Source: Sphingomonas ginkgonis (GTDB lineage: Bacteria; Pseudomonadota; Alphaproteobacteria; Sphingomonadales; Sphingomonadaceae). From it: 64,000 bases of DNA. A program made the translations under genes and the position numbers. The stretch covers positions 1,482,501-1,546,500 of the forward strand of contig NZ_RWJF01000001.1 of NCBI RefSeq assembly GCF_003970925.1. The letters run 5' to 3'. Of this stretch, positions 25,000-32,707 are shown piece by piece (position 1 is the first letter of the stretch; every line of letters starts with the position of its first letter). The notes beneath the pieces were generated by a model, which was not told the origin of the DNA, made no database searches, and was given only the letters and a program-made list of their open reading frames with translations.

Positions 25000-26127
25000 T
25001 CAGACGGTGAGGGAAACCCAGCCGCTTCCGTCGCGGCTGGCGGCGACGGCGGTGTCGACGAACGCCATCGAGCGCAGCCCGAGGTCGATCCCCGGCACCA
25101 GCGCGGCCTCTCCCTCGCCGCGGAGCAGCGCAGCGAAGTCCCGGTAGAGGTTGGCGAATGCCTCGAGGTAGCCCTCGGGGTGGCCACCGGGAGTACGGGT
25201 GGCCGCGGTTCCGAGCGGACCGACCGCGGCGGTTCCGGTGCGGACCAGCTCGGTACCGCCGTCGAGCCGGTGCAGAGTCAGGCTGTTCGGCTCCTCCTGG
25301 CGCCAGTCGAGCCCGCCGCGCTCGCCATAGACCCGGATCCGCAGCCCGTTCAGCTCGCCGACGCTGATCTGCGAGGCCAGCAGCACGCCGCGCGCGCCGT
25401 TGGCGAAGCGCAGCAGCACGCTGCAGTCGTCGTCGAGCCGGCGGCCGGGCACCACTGCGGCGAGGTCGGCAAGCAGCTCGGTGACCGGCTGCCCGGCCAC
25501 GAACTCGGCCAGGTTGAAGGCGTGGACGCCGATGTCGCCGATGCACCCGCCGAGCCCCGCCTGCGCCGGGTCGACCCGCCACCCGGCCTGCTTGGAACCC
25601 TCCTGCTCGATGGGCTGGGCAAGCCAGCCCTGCGGATATTCGACGACCAGCTTGCGGACGGCGCCGATTTCGCCGCCCGCGATCAGCTCGCGCGCGTGGC
25701 GGACCAGCGGGTAGCCGGTGTAGGTGTAGGTGAGCCGGTAGTGCAGCCCGGACGTGTCGACCGCCGCCTTGAGCTCGCGCGCCTCGGCAAGGGTCGCCGT
25801 CGCCGGTTTGTCCGACATGACGTGGAGCCCGGCCGCCAGAGCGGCGCGGGCCGCGGGAAGGTGGAGATGGTTGGGGGTGACGATCGCGACGAACTCGATC
25901 CCGTCCGCCCGCGCCGACTCCGCTTCGATCATCGCCTCAAGGCTGGGGTAAGCGCGCGACGGGTCGATCCGGTAGGTCTCGCCCGCCGCGCGCGAGCGCC
26001 CGGCATCGCTGCTGAAGGCACCGGCGACCAGCTCGATCTCGCGGTCCATCTCGGCAGCGAGGCAATGGATCGGCCCAATGAAGGCGCCCGGCCCGCCGCC
26101 GACCATCCCCATCCGTAGCCGCGCCAC
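25000..26127 (-). CDS. Gfo/Idh/MocA-family oxidoreductase
   Basis: A 375-residue NAD(P)-dependent sugar oxidoreductase. The N-terminal Rossmann motif is MGMVGGGPGAFIG; the lysine of the family motif is in SDKPAT (usually EKP); and GDIGVHAFNL supplies the catalytic Asp and His. Family members oxidise or reduce sugar hydroxyls, and DgpA of the puerarin pathway, a family member, oxidises C3 of the sugar before C-deglycosidation. Here it could be that oxidase or, working in reverse, a 3-keto-sugar reductase. It starts 4 bases downstream of the TetR gene stop and is followed by a TIM-barrel gene, so all three form one unit. Confidence 0.88.
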   Translation of the reverse strand: MARLRMGMVGGGPGAFIGPIHCLAAEMDREIELVAGAFSSDAGRSRAAGETYRIDPSRAYPSLEAMIEAESARADGIEFVAIVTPNHLHLPAARAALAAGLHVMSDKPATATLAEARELKAAVDTSGLHYRLTYTYTGYPLVRHARELIAGGEIGAVRKLVVEYPQGWLAQPIEQEGSKQAGWRVDPAQAGLGGCIGDIGVHAFNLAEFVAGQPVTELLADLAAVVPGRRLDDDCSVLLRFANGARGVLLASQISVGELNGLRIRVYGERGGLDWRQEEPNSLTLHRLDGGTELVRTGTAAVGPLGTAATRTPGGHPEGYLEAFANLYRDFAALLRGEGEAALVPGIDLGLRSMAFVDTAVAASRDGSGWVSLTV

Positions 26128-26131
26128 CGGC

Positions 26132-26788
26132 TCAATCCCGCGGCGGGTGGCGGAGGAAGGCGCTGCTCATCGCCGCGAGGTCCTCCTTGAGGACCCGCCA
26201 GTCGCCTTCCCAGGCGGCGTCGGTCGACGAGCCGAAGCCGAGATAGCGGGCGACCGCGGCGTAGACGATCCGGAACAGCGAATTGATCGCCCGCTCCGGG
26301 TCGGGGTGGCGGATCTCGTCGCGCCGCGCGAGCAGCGCCTCGTGGAACTGCTGCTCGGTGACGGCATAGCTCTTCTTGCCGACCCCAGCGACGATCGCGT
26401 CGGTAGTCGCGCGGAGCATGAAGGGGCGGAGGATCGCCGAGTGCTTGCGCAGCACCTCGGCGATGGATTCCACAAGCCGCCCAACCAGGTCGACGAGCGA
26501 TCCGGCCTCGGATACCGCTTGGGCGATCCCTGAGGCCTGGTCCGAGTCGATGTCGGCCAGCGCCCGGACCTGCACCGCGCGGATGAGATCGTCCTTGCTG
26601 TCGAACCGACAGTAGATGGAGCCGATCGAAACCTTTCCCGCGCGACTCACGTCGGCGAGGGTAAACTCGTCGTTACCGCGCTCGACCAGCAGCTTGGCCG
26701 CAGCATCCACCATCCGCTCGAACGAGGCGCGGCTGCGCCCCTGCAGTGGTTCGCGGCTCGGCGCCGCCAGATCGACCTTCACATTCAT
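26132..26788 (-). CDS. TetR-family transcriptional regulator
   Basis: A 218-residue TetR regulator. The N-terminal helix-turn-helix (FTLADVSRAGKVSIGSIYCR, about residues 42-62) is typical, followed by a helical ligand domain. Its promoter region contains the palindrome AGAAC-N4-ATTCT (26844-26857), 56 bases upstream of its ATG and shared with the divergent luciferase-like gene. TetR proteins often repress themselves and the divergent unit, and the same motif recurs at four other sugar-side promoters. I therefore infer that this is the local repressor of the C-glycoside regulon, released by a glycoside, aglycone or keto-sugar. Direct binding is not shown. Confidence 0.88.
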   Translation of the reverse strand: MNVKVDLAAPSREPLQGRSRASFERMVDAAAKLLVERGNDEFTLADVSRAGKVSIGSIYCRFDSKDDLIRAVQVRALADIDSDQASGIAQAVSEAGSLVDLVGRLVESIAEVLRKHSAILRPFMLRATTDAIVAGVGKKSYAVTEQQFHEALLARRDEIRHPDPERAINSLFRIVYAAVARYLGFGSSTDAAWEGDWRVLKEDLAAMSSAFLRHPPRD

Positions 26789-26840
26789 CGTCCCGTCGAG
26801 ACCCTGGTTGACGAACGGCCGCCACCTGCATTACCAAACA

Positions 26841-26860
26841 ATCAGAACAGCCATTCTAGT
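26841..26860. promoter_or_regulatory. Operator-like palindrome, copy 4 (TetR / luciferase-like divergent promoter)
   Basis: ATCAGAACAGCCATTCTAGT contains the 14-base motif (26844-26857) identical to copy 1. It lies in the 141-base gap between divergent starts at 26788 and 26930. A TTGACG at 26808-26813 could be the -35 of the rightward promoter. This position is classic for an autoregulated TetR operator. Confidence 0.7.
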
Positions 26861-26929
26861 TTTCAGATTCATAGTGGAGCCGCCACGCGGATCTGTAAAC
26901 CGCTAATGGGCTGCCGAGGAGAGAGTAAG

Positions 26930-28048
26930 ATGCGCTTTTCGCAATTTCTGAACGCGCGCTCCATGTCTCCCGTCGAGGACCGCGCGCTCATCAAGAACCT
27001 CGAGGCGCATGCCACGCTGGCGGCGCGCAACGGCTTCTCGGCGATCTTCCTCCCCGATCATCATTTCAACGGCTACATGCCGATCGCCTCGGACAGCTAC
27101 ATGTTCGCGGCCTGGCTCGCGGCCAAGCTGCCGGAGATGCACTTCGGATTCTCGGTGACCTCGACCCCGCTGCACCACCCGGTGCGGTTCGTCGAGCGGA
27201 TCAACATCCTCGACCAGCTGACCGACGGGAAGATCCTCGTCGGCATCGGCTCGGGCACCACGCCGGAGGAGATGATCGGCTTCGGCGTCAACTATACCGA
27301 GGCCTCCAAGGTGGCGGAGGAGAACCTCGCCATCGCCGACCGACTGTGGGCGAAGGAGATGGACGACCCGGCGGTCGAGTTCGATACCGGCCACTACAAG
27401 GGCCGGGTGCTGCAGCGGATCGCCCCCGCACCCTACTCGCGGCGGCCGCGGCTGATGCCGGTAGCGATGAAGGAGGCGAGCGCCCGGCGTGCCGCCGAGA
27501 ATGGCTGGCCCGCCTTCATCCCGGCGTTCACCCCGCCGCAAATCGGCGGCACCGAGCCGCTCAAGCATGTGACCCGGTACTTCACCACCTACCGCGACAT
27601 GCTGCTGGCAGCCGGCCACCCCGAGGCGACGGTCGCCGATGCTCTGTCCTGGACCACCCATACCTACCAGTGCGTCCATCTCGCCGAGAGCGACGAGCAG
27701 GCACGCGCCGAGCTGGAGACGATTCTGCGCGCCTACCAGGACGCGGTCGAGCGGGAGGCGGCCTTCAACCGTCGCGCCGAGTCGGATACGGCCAACACCA
27801 AAACCGATCGCACGCCCGATGCGCTGAGCGAGGACTGGATCGCCACCTGGTGCCTCTACGGCAGCCCCGACACGGTTGCCGAGCATCTCCGCCCCTATGC
27901 CGAGCTCGGCATCGGCAACATCCTGTGTGGCACCACCACCGGGCCGCTGACCGACGAGCGGCTGCGGCTTGCCAACCAGACGGTGCGGTTGCTGGGCGAG
28001 AAGGTGATCCCGCGCTTCGCCGAGCAGCGCGTCGCGGTCCCGGCGTGA
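26930..28048 (+). CDS. LLM-class (luciferase-like) flavin-dependent monooxygenase
   Basis: A 372-residue bacterial-luciferase-like protein. The ATG at 26930 follows GAGGAGAGAG; the longer reading adds eight residues made from the ribosome-binding site. It shows the family TIM-barrel pattern (FSAIFLPDHHFNGY, then TPLHHPVRFVERINILDQLTDG and GIGSGTTPEEM). Members use reduced FMN from a separate reductase to oxidise ketones, amines or aromatics. A flavin reductase gene overlaps its stop by GTGA, so the two probably form a two-component monooxygenase. The operator palindrome at 26844 precedes it. A Baeyer-Villiger-type step on an aglycone or keto-sugar is possible; the substrate is unknown. Confidence 0.88.
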   Translation: MRFSQFLNARSMSPVEDRALIKNLEAHATLAARNGFSAIFLPDHHFNGYMPIASDSYMFAAWLAAKLPEMHFGFSVTSTPLHHPVRFVERINILDQLTDGKILVGIGSGTTPEEMIGFGVNYTEASKVAEENLAIADRLWAKEMDDPAVEFDTGHYKGRVLQRIAPAPYSRRPRLMPVAMKEASARRAAENGWPAFIPAFTPPQIGGTEPLKHVTRYFTTYRDMLLAAGHPEATVADALSWTTHTYQCVHLAESDEQARAELETILRAYQDAVEREAAFNRRAESDTANTKTDRTPDALSEDWIATWCLYGSPDTVAEHLRPYAELGIGNILCGTTTGPLTDERLRLANQTVRLLGEKVIPRFAEQRVAVPA

Positions 28049-28605
28049 GCGGGCCGCGCATCGTCGGTTTCGGCGGGACCACCCGCGAGGGTTCGACCGG
28101 CGAGCAGCTGATCCGCGCCGTGCTCGAGCGCTGCGCGCGGGGCCGCGCAAGCACTCGGCTGTTCGCCGGCGCCGAGCTTGCCGCACTCCCGCATTTCGCG
28201 CCCGAGCAGCCCGAGCGAAGCCCTGCCCAGCGCGACTTCGTCGAGGCGATCCGCGCCGCCGACGGAATCGTCATTGGAACACCCGGCTATCACGGCGGGG
28301 TCTCCGGTCTGGTCAAGAACGCGATCGATTTGCTTGAGGATCTCCGTGCCGATCAACGCCCCTATTTCGAGGGGCGGCCGGTCGGCCTGATCGTGTGCGC
28401 CGCCGGGTGGCAGGCGACCGGGGTCACACTCGCCGCGCTGCGCGGGATCGTCCACGCGATGCGCGGCTGGCCGACCCCGCTCGGCCTCACCGTCAACACG
28501 GTCGCGCAGAAGCCGTTCGATCCCGCCGGCGCGCTCGCCGATGAAGCCGTCCGCGGCGGAGTCGAGGAACTCTCCCGCCAGCTGATGAGCTTCGTTCGCC
28601 CATGA
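28045..28605 (+). CDS. NAD(P)H-dependent FMN reductase
   Basis: A 186-residue flavodoxin-like NADPH-dependent FMN reductase. The GTG start overlaps the monooxygenase stop (GTGA, 28045-28048). The phosphate-binding loop region GFGGTTREGSTGEQ is followed by the family motif GTPGYHGGVSGLVKNAIDLLEDL, and by LIVCAAGWQATGVTLAALRG. It most likely supplies reduced FMN to the luciferase-like monooxygenase encoded just before it. The gene's stop overlaps the GH3 start by ATGA, so reductase and glycosidase are also translationally linked. The relation to sulfonate-type SsuD/SsuE systems is by family only. Confidence 0.85.
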   Translation: MSGPRIVGFGGTTREGSTGEQLIRAVLERCARGRASTRLFAGAELAALPHFAPEQPERSPAQRDFVEAIRAADGIVIGTPGYHGGVSGLVKNAIDLLEDLRADQRPYFEGRPVGLIVCAAGWQATGVTLAALRGIVHAMRGWPTPLGLTVNTVAQKPFDPAGALADEAVRGGVEELSRQLMSFVRP

Positions 28606-30956
28606 CCGATCCCGCCCTCAGCCACGCGGAGCAGGCCGCGCTGACCGCCGGCGCCGCCATGTGGGAGACCGTCGCGGTGCCGCATGCCGGCGTCCCTTCG
28701 GTCCGGCTGGCGGACGGGCCGATGGGCATCGCCAGCGGCCGGGTCGACGAGCGCGACGTCGCGCTGCTCACCCCCTGTCCGACCGCGCTCGGGGCGTCGT
28801 GGGATGTCGATCTCGTCCGCCGCGTCGGCGCGCTGGTCGGGCACGAAGCGGTGCGGATGAGCGTAGACCTGGTCCTCGCTCCCAACCTCAACCTGCCGCG
28901 CAGCCCGCTGGTCGGGCGCAGCTTCGAGCTGTTCTCCGAAGATCCGTTCCTCACCGGGAGCCTCGGCGTGGCGTGGCTGCAGGGCATGCAGTCGACCGGC
29001 ACCGGCGCGGTCGCCAAGCATCTGGTCTGCAACGACAGCGAAACTCAGCGCAACAGCATGAACGTGCGGATCGGCGAGCGGCCGCTTCGCGAAGTCTACC
29101 TCCTGCCGTTCGAAATGGCGGCCGAGGCAGGCGCCGCCGGCCTTCTCACCGCCTACAACCGGGTGAACGGCCTCTACTGCGCCGAGCACGCGCCGATCCT
29201 GTCCGAGATCGTCCGCGCCGACTGGCGGTTCGAGGGGCTGCTGGTCAGCGACTGGTTCGGCACGATGTCGAGCGACAGCCTCGCGGCCGGCCTCTCACTG
29301 GAAATGCCAGGACCGGGCCGCTTCATGGGCGACCGGCTGATCGATGCCGATCCCGCGCTGGTCGCGGCGGCCGCCAGCCATGTCGCGCGCACTGCCGTGC
29401 GGTGGTCCGCGGCCAAGGCGGTGCCGATCGATCCGGCAGACGCCGAGGCGCTGCTCGTCGAAGCCGCGGCGGCGGGGTTCACCCTTTTGCGCAACGAGGG
29501 CGGGCTGCTGCCGCTGGTGCCCGGTCGCGAGCGCCGGATTGCGGTGATCGGCCCGAACGCGACATCGCCCTGCTTCCAAGGGGGGACGTTCGCTCGGATT
29601 GCGCTCACCCCCTATGCGGTGAACCCGCTCGATGCACTCCGTGCCCGCTTTGCCGGAATCGCCGAGGTCGTCCACGAGCCCGGCGTCGATCCCAGTCCGC
29701 GGCTGCCGCCGATGAACGTCACTCCGGCGCGCGACCTTGGCGACGGCTGTACCCGCGGCATGACGATCGACTATTTTGCCGATCATGCGCTCTCCGGCGA
29801 GCCGCTCGCCAGCGAGACCCGCGCCACCAACTCGCTGACCTGGTTTACCGGGATGCACGAGCTCGGCGCCTGGGATTGCGATGGTGCGGTCCGCGCGAGC
29901 GGCCTGTTCAACCCCACACGCAGCGGCGAACACGACCTGCGGGTCGGGGGCACCGGCGCGGTCCGGCTGCTGGTCGACGGGCGCGAGGTGCTGTGCCACG
30001 ACCAGCAGATCGCGCCCGGTGACATCATGGGCGTGCTCAAGGCCGGTGACAGCGAGGGCGTCGCGGTGAGGCTCGAGGCGGGACGGCCGGTCAGCATCCG
30101 TGTCGAGTTCCGCTACGGCAAGGCGCGGGCGCAGGGCCTGTGGTTCGGGATTCGCGAGCCCGACGAGCCCGAAGCGATGCTCGCCCGCGCGGTGGCGGCC
30201 GCCCGCTCGGCCGACGCGGTGCTTCTGGTCATCGGCGAAACCTCGGACTCGGGGGTCGAGAGCAAGGACCGCGCCGATACCGCCATCGATCCGCCGCAGC
30301 AGCGGCTGATCGAGCGGGTCTGCGCCGCGAACCCACGCACCGCGATCATCGCCAATGTCGGCCACGCCTTCGATACGAGCTGGGAGGAGCAGGCGGCGGC
30401 GATGATTCTGGCCTGGTATCCGGGGCAGGGCTTCGGGCCCGCGCTCGCCGCGGTGGTGGCGGGCGACCGCGAGCCGGGCGGGCGGATGCCCGTCACGATC
30501 GCTCGTCGCGACGAGGATTATCCCGCCTTCGACACCACACCGAATGGCGCGGGGAATCTCGCCTACGACGAGGGCGTGCGGATCGGCTATCGCGGCATGC
30601 CCCATCCGCGCCATGCGCTCGGCGCCGGCTTCGGCTACGCCCGCTTCGCCATCGCCGCTGCGGCCGTGGCGCCGACCCCCGAGGGGTGGGTTGTCGAGCT
30701 CGACGTCGAGAATGTATCGGCGCATGCCGGTTCCGAGGTCGTTCAGGTCTACCGGGCGGAGCCCGAAATCACCCTGATCGGCTTCGCCAAAGTCCATCTT
30801 GCTCCCGGCGAGCGGCAGCGCATCGCGATCCCGCTGGCGCGGCGGCGAATGATGATCTGGGACGGCGGTTGGCAGCTGCTGGGCAAACGGGCGACCCTGC
30901 TGGTCGGCCGCTCGGCCGTCGACACGCCGTTCCGGCTCGACCTGCCGCTCGCCTAG
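28602..30956 (+). CDS. GH3 beta-glucosidase with PA14 domain, cytoplasmic
   Basis: A 784-residue family 3 glycosidase. The first domain has VRLADGPMGIASGRV, the KHLVCNDSETQRN substrate loop and the nucleophile Asp in LLVSDWFG (about residue 218). The second domain (NEGGLLPLVPG onward) is interrupted by a PA14-like insert (about residues 385-525, with MTIDYFADHA and SGLFNPTRSGEHDL). The end is a fibronectin-III-like domain (VELDVENVSAHAGSEVVQVY). There is no signal peptide, unlike the GH3 enzyme at 43019, so it should act on imported beta-glucosides in the cytoplasm. It is the third gene in the unit with the monooxygenase pair. Its stop overlaps the convergent GMC gene stop. Confidence 0.92.
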   Translation: MTDPALSHAEQAALTAGAAMWETVAVPHAGVPSVRLADGPMGIASGRVDERDVALLTPCPTALGASWDVDLVRRVGALVGHEAVRMSVDLVLAPNLNLPRSPLVGRSFELFSEDPFLTGSLGVAWLQGMQSTGTGAVAKHLVCNDSETQRNSMNVRIGERPLREVYLLPFEMAAEAGAAGLLTAYNRVNGLYCAEHAPILSEIVRADWRFEGLLVSDWFGTMSSDSLAAGLSLEMPGPGRFMGDRLIDADPALVAAAASHVARTAVRWSAAKAVPIDPADAEALLVEAAAAGFTLLRNEGGLLPLVPGRERRIAVIGPNATSPCFQGGTFARIALTPYAVNPLDALRARFAGIAEVVHEPGVDPSPRLPPMNVTPARDLGDGCTRGMTIDYFADHALSGEPLASETRATNSLTWFTGMHELGAWDCDGAVRASGLFNPTRSGEHDLRVGGTGAVRLLVDGREVLCHDQQIAPGDIMGVLKAGDSEGVAVRLEAGRPVSIRVEFRYGKARAQGLWFGIREPDEPEAMLARAVAAARSADAVLLVIGETSDSGVESKDRADTAIDPPQQRLIERVCAANPRTAIIANVGHAFDTSWEEQAAAMILAWYPGQGFGPALAAVVAGDREPGGRMPVTIARRDEDYPAFDTTPNGAGNLAYDEGVRIGYRGMPHPRHALGAGFGYARFAIAAAAVAPTPEGWVVELDVENVSAHAGSEVVQVYRAEPEITLIGFAKVHLAPGERQRIAIPLARRRMMIWDGGWQLLGKRATLLVGRSAVDTPFRLDLPLA

Positions 30957-32584
30957 GCCTTAGCGTCGGCGAGGATCAGCTCGGCGGCGCGCGCCGCAAC
31001 CGCCATCGTCGGGCCGTTGGTGTTGCCCGAGACCGGCGTCGGCATGATCGACGCATCAACCACCCGCAGCCCGTCGATGCCATGCACCCGGCAGCGAGAG
31101 TCGACTACCGACAGCAAAGGGTCGGTGCCCATCGCGCAGGTGCCGGTTCCGTGCAGGCCCGGGCTCATCATCCACTTGAGTTCCTCGATCAGCTGCTCGT
31201 CGCTCTGGCAGTCGGCGCCCGGGGTTCGCTCGCGCCCGACGTGGCGGCGCAGCGGCTCGGCCGCGGCGAGCCGGCGCAAGGTACGCAGCAGGAGCAGCGA
31301 CTTGTCGCGATCCCGCTCGTCGCTCCACCAGCCGGCATCGATGCGCGGCGCGGCCGCAGGGTCGCTTGAGGCGATCCGTACCGACCCGCGGGAATGCGGG
31401 CGGAGGTCGAACCCGGCGAAGGTGATCCCCGGCGCCGCGGTCATCGGCCCGCGTCCCGCCTCGGTCTTCATCTCCTTGGACGAGCGCATCGCGAAGGGTG
31501 CCGCGGCGAGCTGGAGGTCGGGCCAGTCCGGCTGTCCCTGCGTCGAGTAGAGCATGGTCAGCGGCATGCCGACCCGTGCCATGCGTCCGGTACGGGTGAG
31601 GAAATATTGCAGCGCGTGGCGGTAGACCCGCCAGGTCACGAACTCGCGATTGTCGCCGCCATGTTCGTGGAGGTCGAAGCTGATTGACAGCATCTGGTGG
31701 TCGGCCAGGCGGGCGCCCACCGCCGCCCGTTCTGCTACCACCGGAATGCCGAGCCCGGCGAGCAGGTCGCCCGGCCCGATCCCGGAGCGTTGCAGCAGGG
31801 CAGGGGAGTTGTAGACGCCCGCCGCGACGATTACCGCGCCGCGCGCCTCGTAGCGCCGCTCCGTCCCGTCCGGCAGCCGGCACAGGATCCCGGTCGCGCG
31901 CGTCCCGTCGAACAGCAGCCGCTCGACCTGCGTGTCGCTGACGATCGACAGGTTGGAGCGGTTGCGGATCGGGTCGATGAAAGCGGACCAACTCGATGCC
32001 CGCTCGCCGCGCCGGTCGACCGTGAACTGCGTCCGCCCGACGCCTGCCCGGCCGGGTGTATTGATGTCGTCGAGCCATGGCACGCCGAGGCTCTGGCAGG
32101 CCTCGCCAACCCGCTCGATCAGCGAGTCCTTCATCACCAATTGGGTGACCTGCAGCGGGCCGTCGCGGCCGCGGCTCGGGTCCGCGCCGGGCTCGTGATA
32201 GCTTTCCAGCCAGCGGAAGTTGCGCTCGATCTCGGCCCAGCTCCACTCGGCCAGCCCGCGCTCGCGCCACCCGTCATAGTCGCGCGGCATGCCGCGCAGA
32301 TACCACATGCCGTTGACTGCCGAGGAGCCGCCCAGCCCGCGGCCGTATTTGTGCGTCTCGGGCGAGCGGCCAAGATGCGGCTCGACCGCGAACTCGTGGA
32401 AAAACTCGGGCTTCTGCCCGACGCGGATGAAGCCCGCCGCCATCTTGATGAACCAGTGATCGGTCCGCCCGCCGGCTTCGACCAGCAGGACACGACTGTC
32501 CGAATCCTCGCTCAGCCGCCGCGCCAGCACGCAGCCGGCCGAGCCGGCACCCACGATCACATAGTCGAATTGGTCGGTCTGCAC
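30953..32584 (-). CDS. GMC-family FAD oxidoreductase, candidate sugar C3-oxidase
   Basis: A 543-residue glucose-methanol-choline oxidoreductase. The GTG at 32584 is chosen because AGGAGAGG lies just upstream and the FAD motif (DYVIVGAGSAGCVLARRLSED) then follows at once; the longer frame adds 31 residues across the operator. The family boxes GRGLGGSSAVNGMWYLRG and the C-terminal LHGTGTCAMGTD with catalytic His and VSGNTNGPTMAVAARAAELI are present. CarA, a FAD-dependent GMC-family enzyme, oxidises C3 of the sugar in C-glycosides before deglycosidation, so this gene is a candidate for that step. An alcohol or choline dehydrogenase role remains possible. It has its own copy of the shared operator. 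Confidence 0.85.
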   Translation of the reverse strand: MQTDQFDYVIVGAGSAGCVLARRLSEDSDSRVLLVEAGGRTDHWFIKMAAGFIRVGQKPEFFHEFAVEPHLGRSPETHKYGRGLGGSSAVNGMWYLRGMPRDYDGWRERGLAEWSWAEIERNFRWLESYHEPGADPSRGRDGPLQVTQLVMKDSLIERVGEACQSLGVPWLDDINTPGRAGVGRTQFTVDRRGERASSWSAFIDPIRNRSNLSIVSDTQVERLLFDGTRATGILCRLPDGTERRYEARGAVIVAAGVYNSPALLQRSGIGPGDLLAGLGIPVVAERAAVGARLADHQMLSISFDLHEHGGDNREFVTWRVYRHALQYFLTRTGRMARVGMPLTMLYSTQGQPDWPDLQLAAAPFAMRSSKEMKTEAGRGPMTAAPGITFAGFDLRPHSRGSVRIASSDPAAAPRIDAGWWSDERDRDKSLLLLRTLRRLAAAEPLRRHVGRERTPGADCQSDEQLIEELKWMMSPGLHGTGTCAMGTDPLLSVVDSRCRVHGIDGLRVVDASIMPTPVSGNTNGPTMAVAARAAELILADAKA

Positions 32585-32609
32585 CCGCGATTCCTCTCCT
32601 GCCTCGATT

Positions 32610-32623
32610 AGAACGGCAATTCC
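32610..32623. promoter_or_regulatory. Operator-like motif, copy 5 (GMC oxidoreductase promoter)
   Basis: AGAACGGCAATTCC matches AGAAC-N4-ATTCT at nine of ten fixed positions and lies 26-39 bases before the GTG of the GMC gene, about the same distance as copy 2 from its start codon. It overlaps a second perfect inverted repeat, TCCGATCT (32621-32628) and AGATCGGA (32633-32640), which could be an additional operator or a weak terminator for pobA upstream; no T-run follows. Confidence 0.55.
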
Positions 32624-32707
32624 GATCTGTCGAGATCGGAGAGGGAGACGCGCGCGAATGGAACTCGGCACGCGCAAGCAAAGTGTCTTCCGGCAATCAG
32701 CCGGGCA

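Noticed and set aside
24988..25582. N-terminal extension of the TIM-barrel gene to 25582
   Set aside because: The extra 198 codons overlap the Gfo/Idh/MocA gene in another frame and look like antisense-type sequence; the TIM barrel starts cleanly at 24988.
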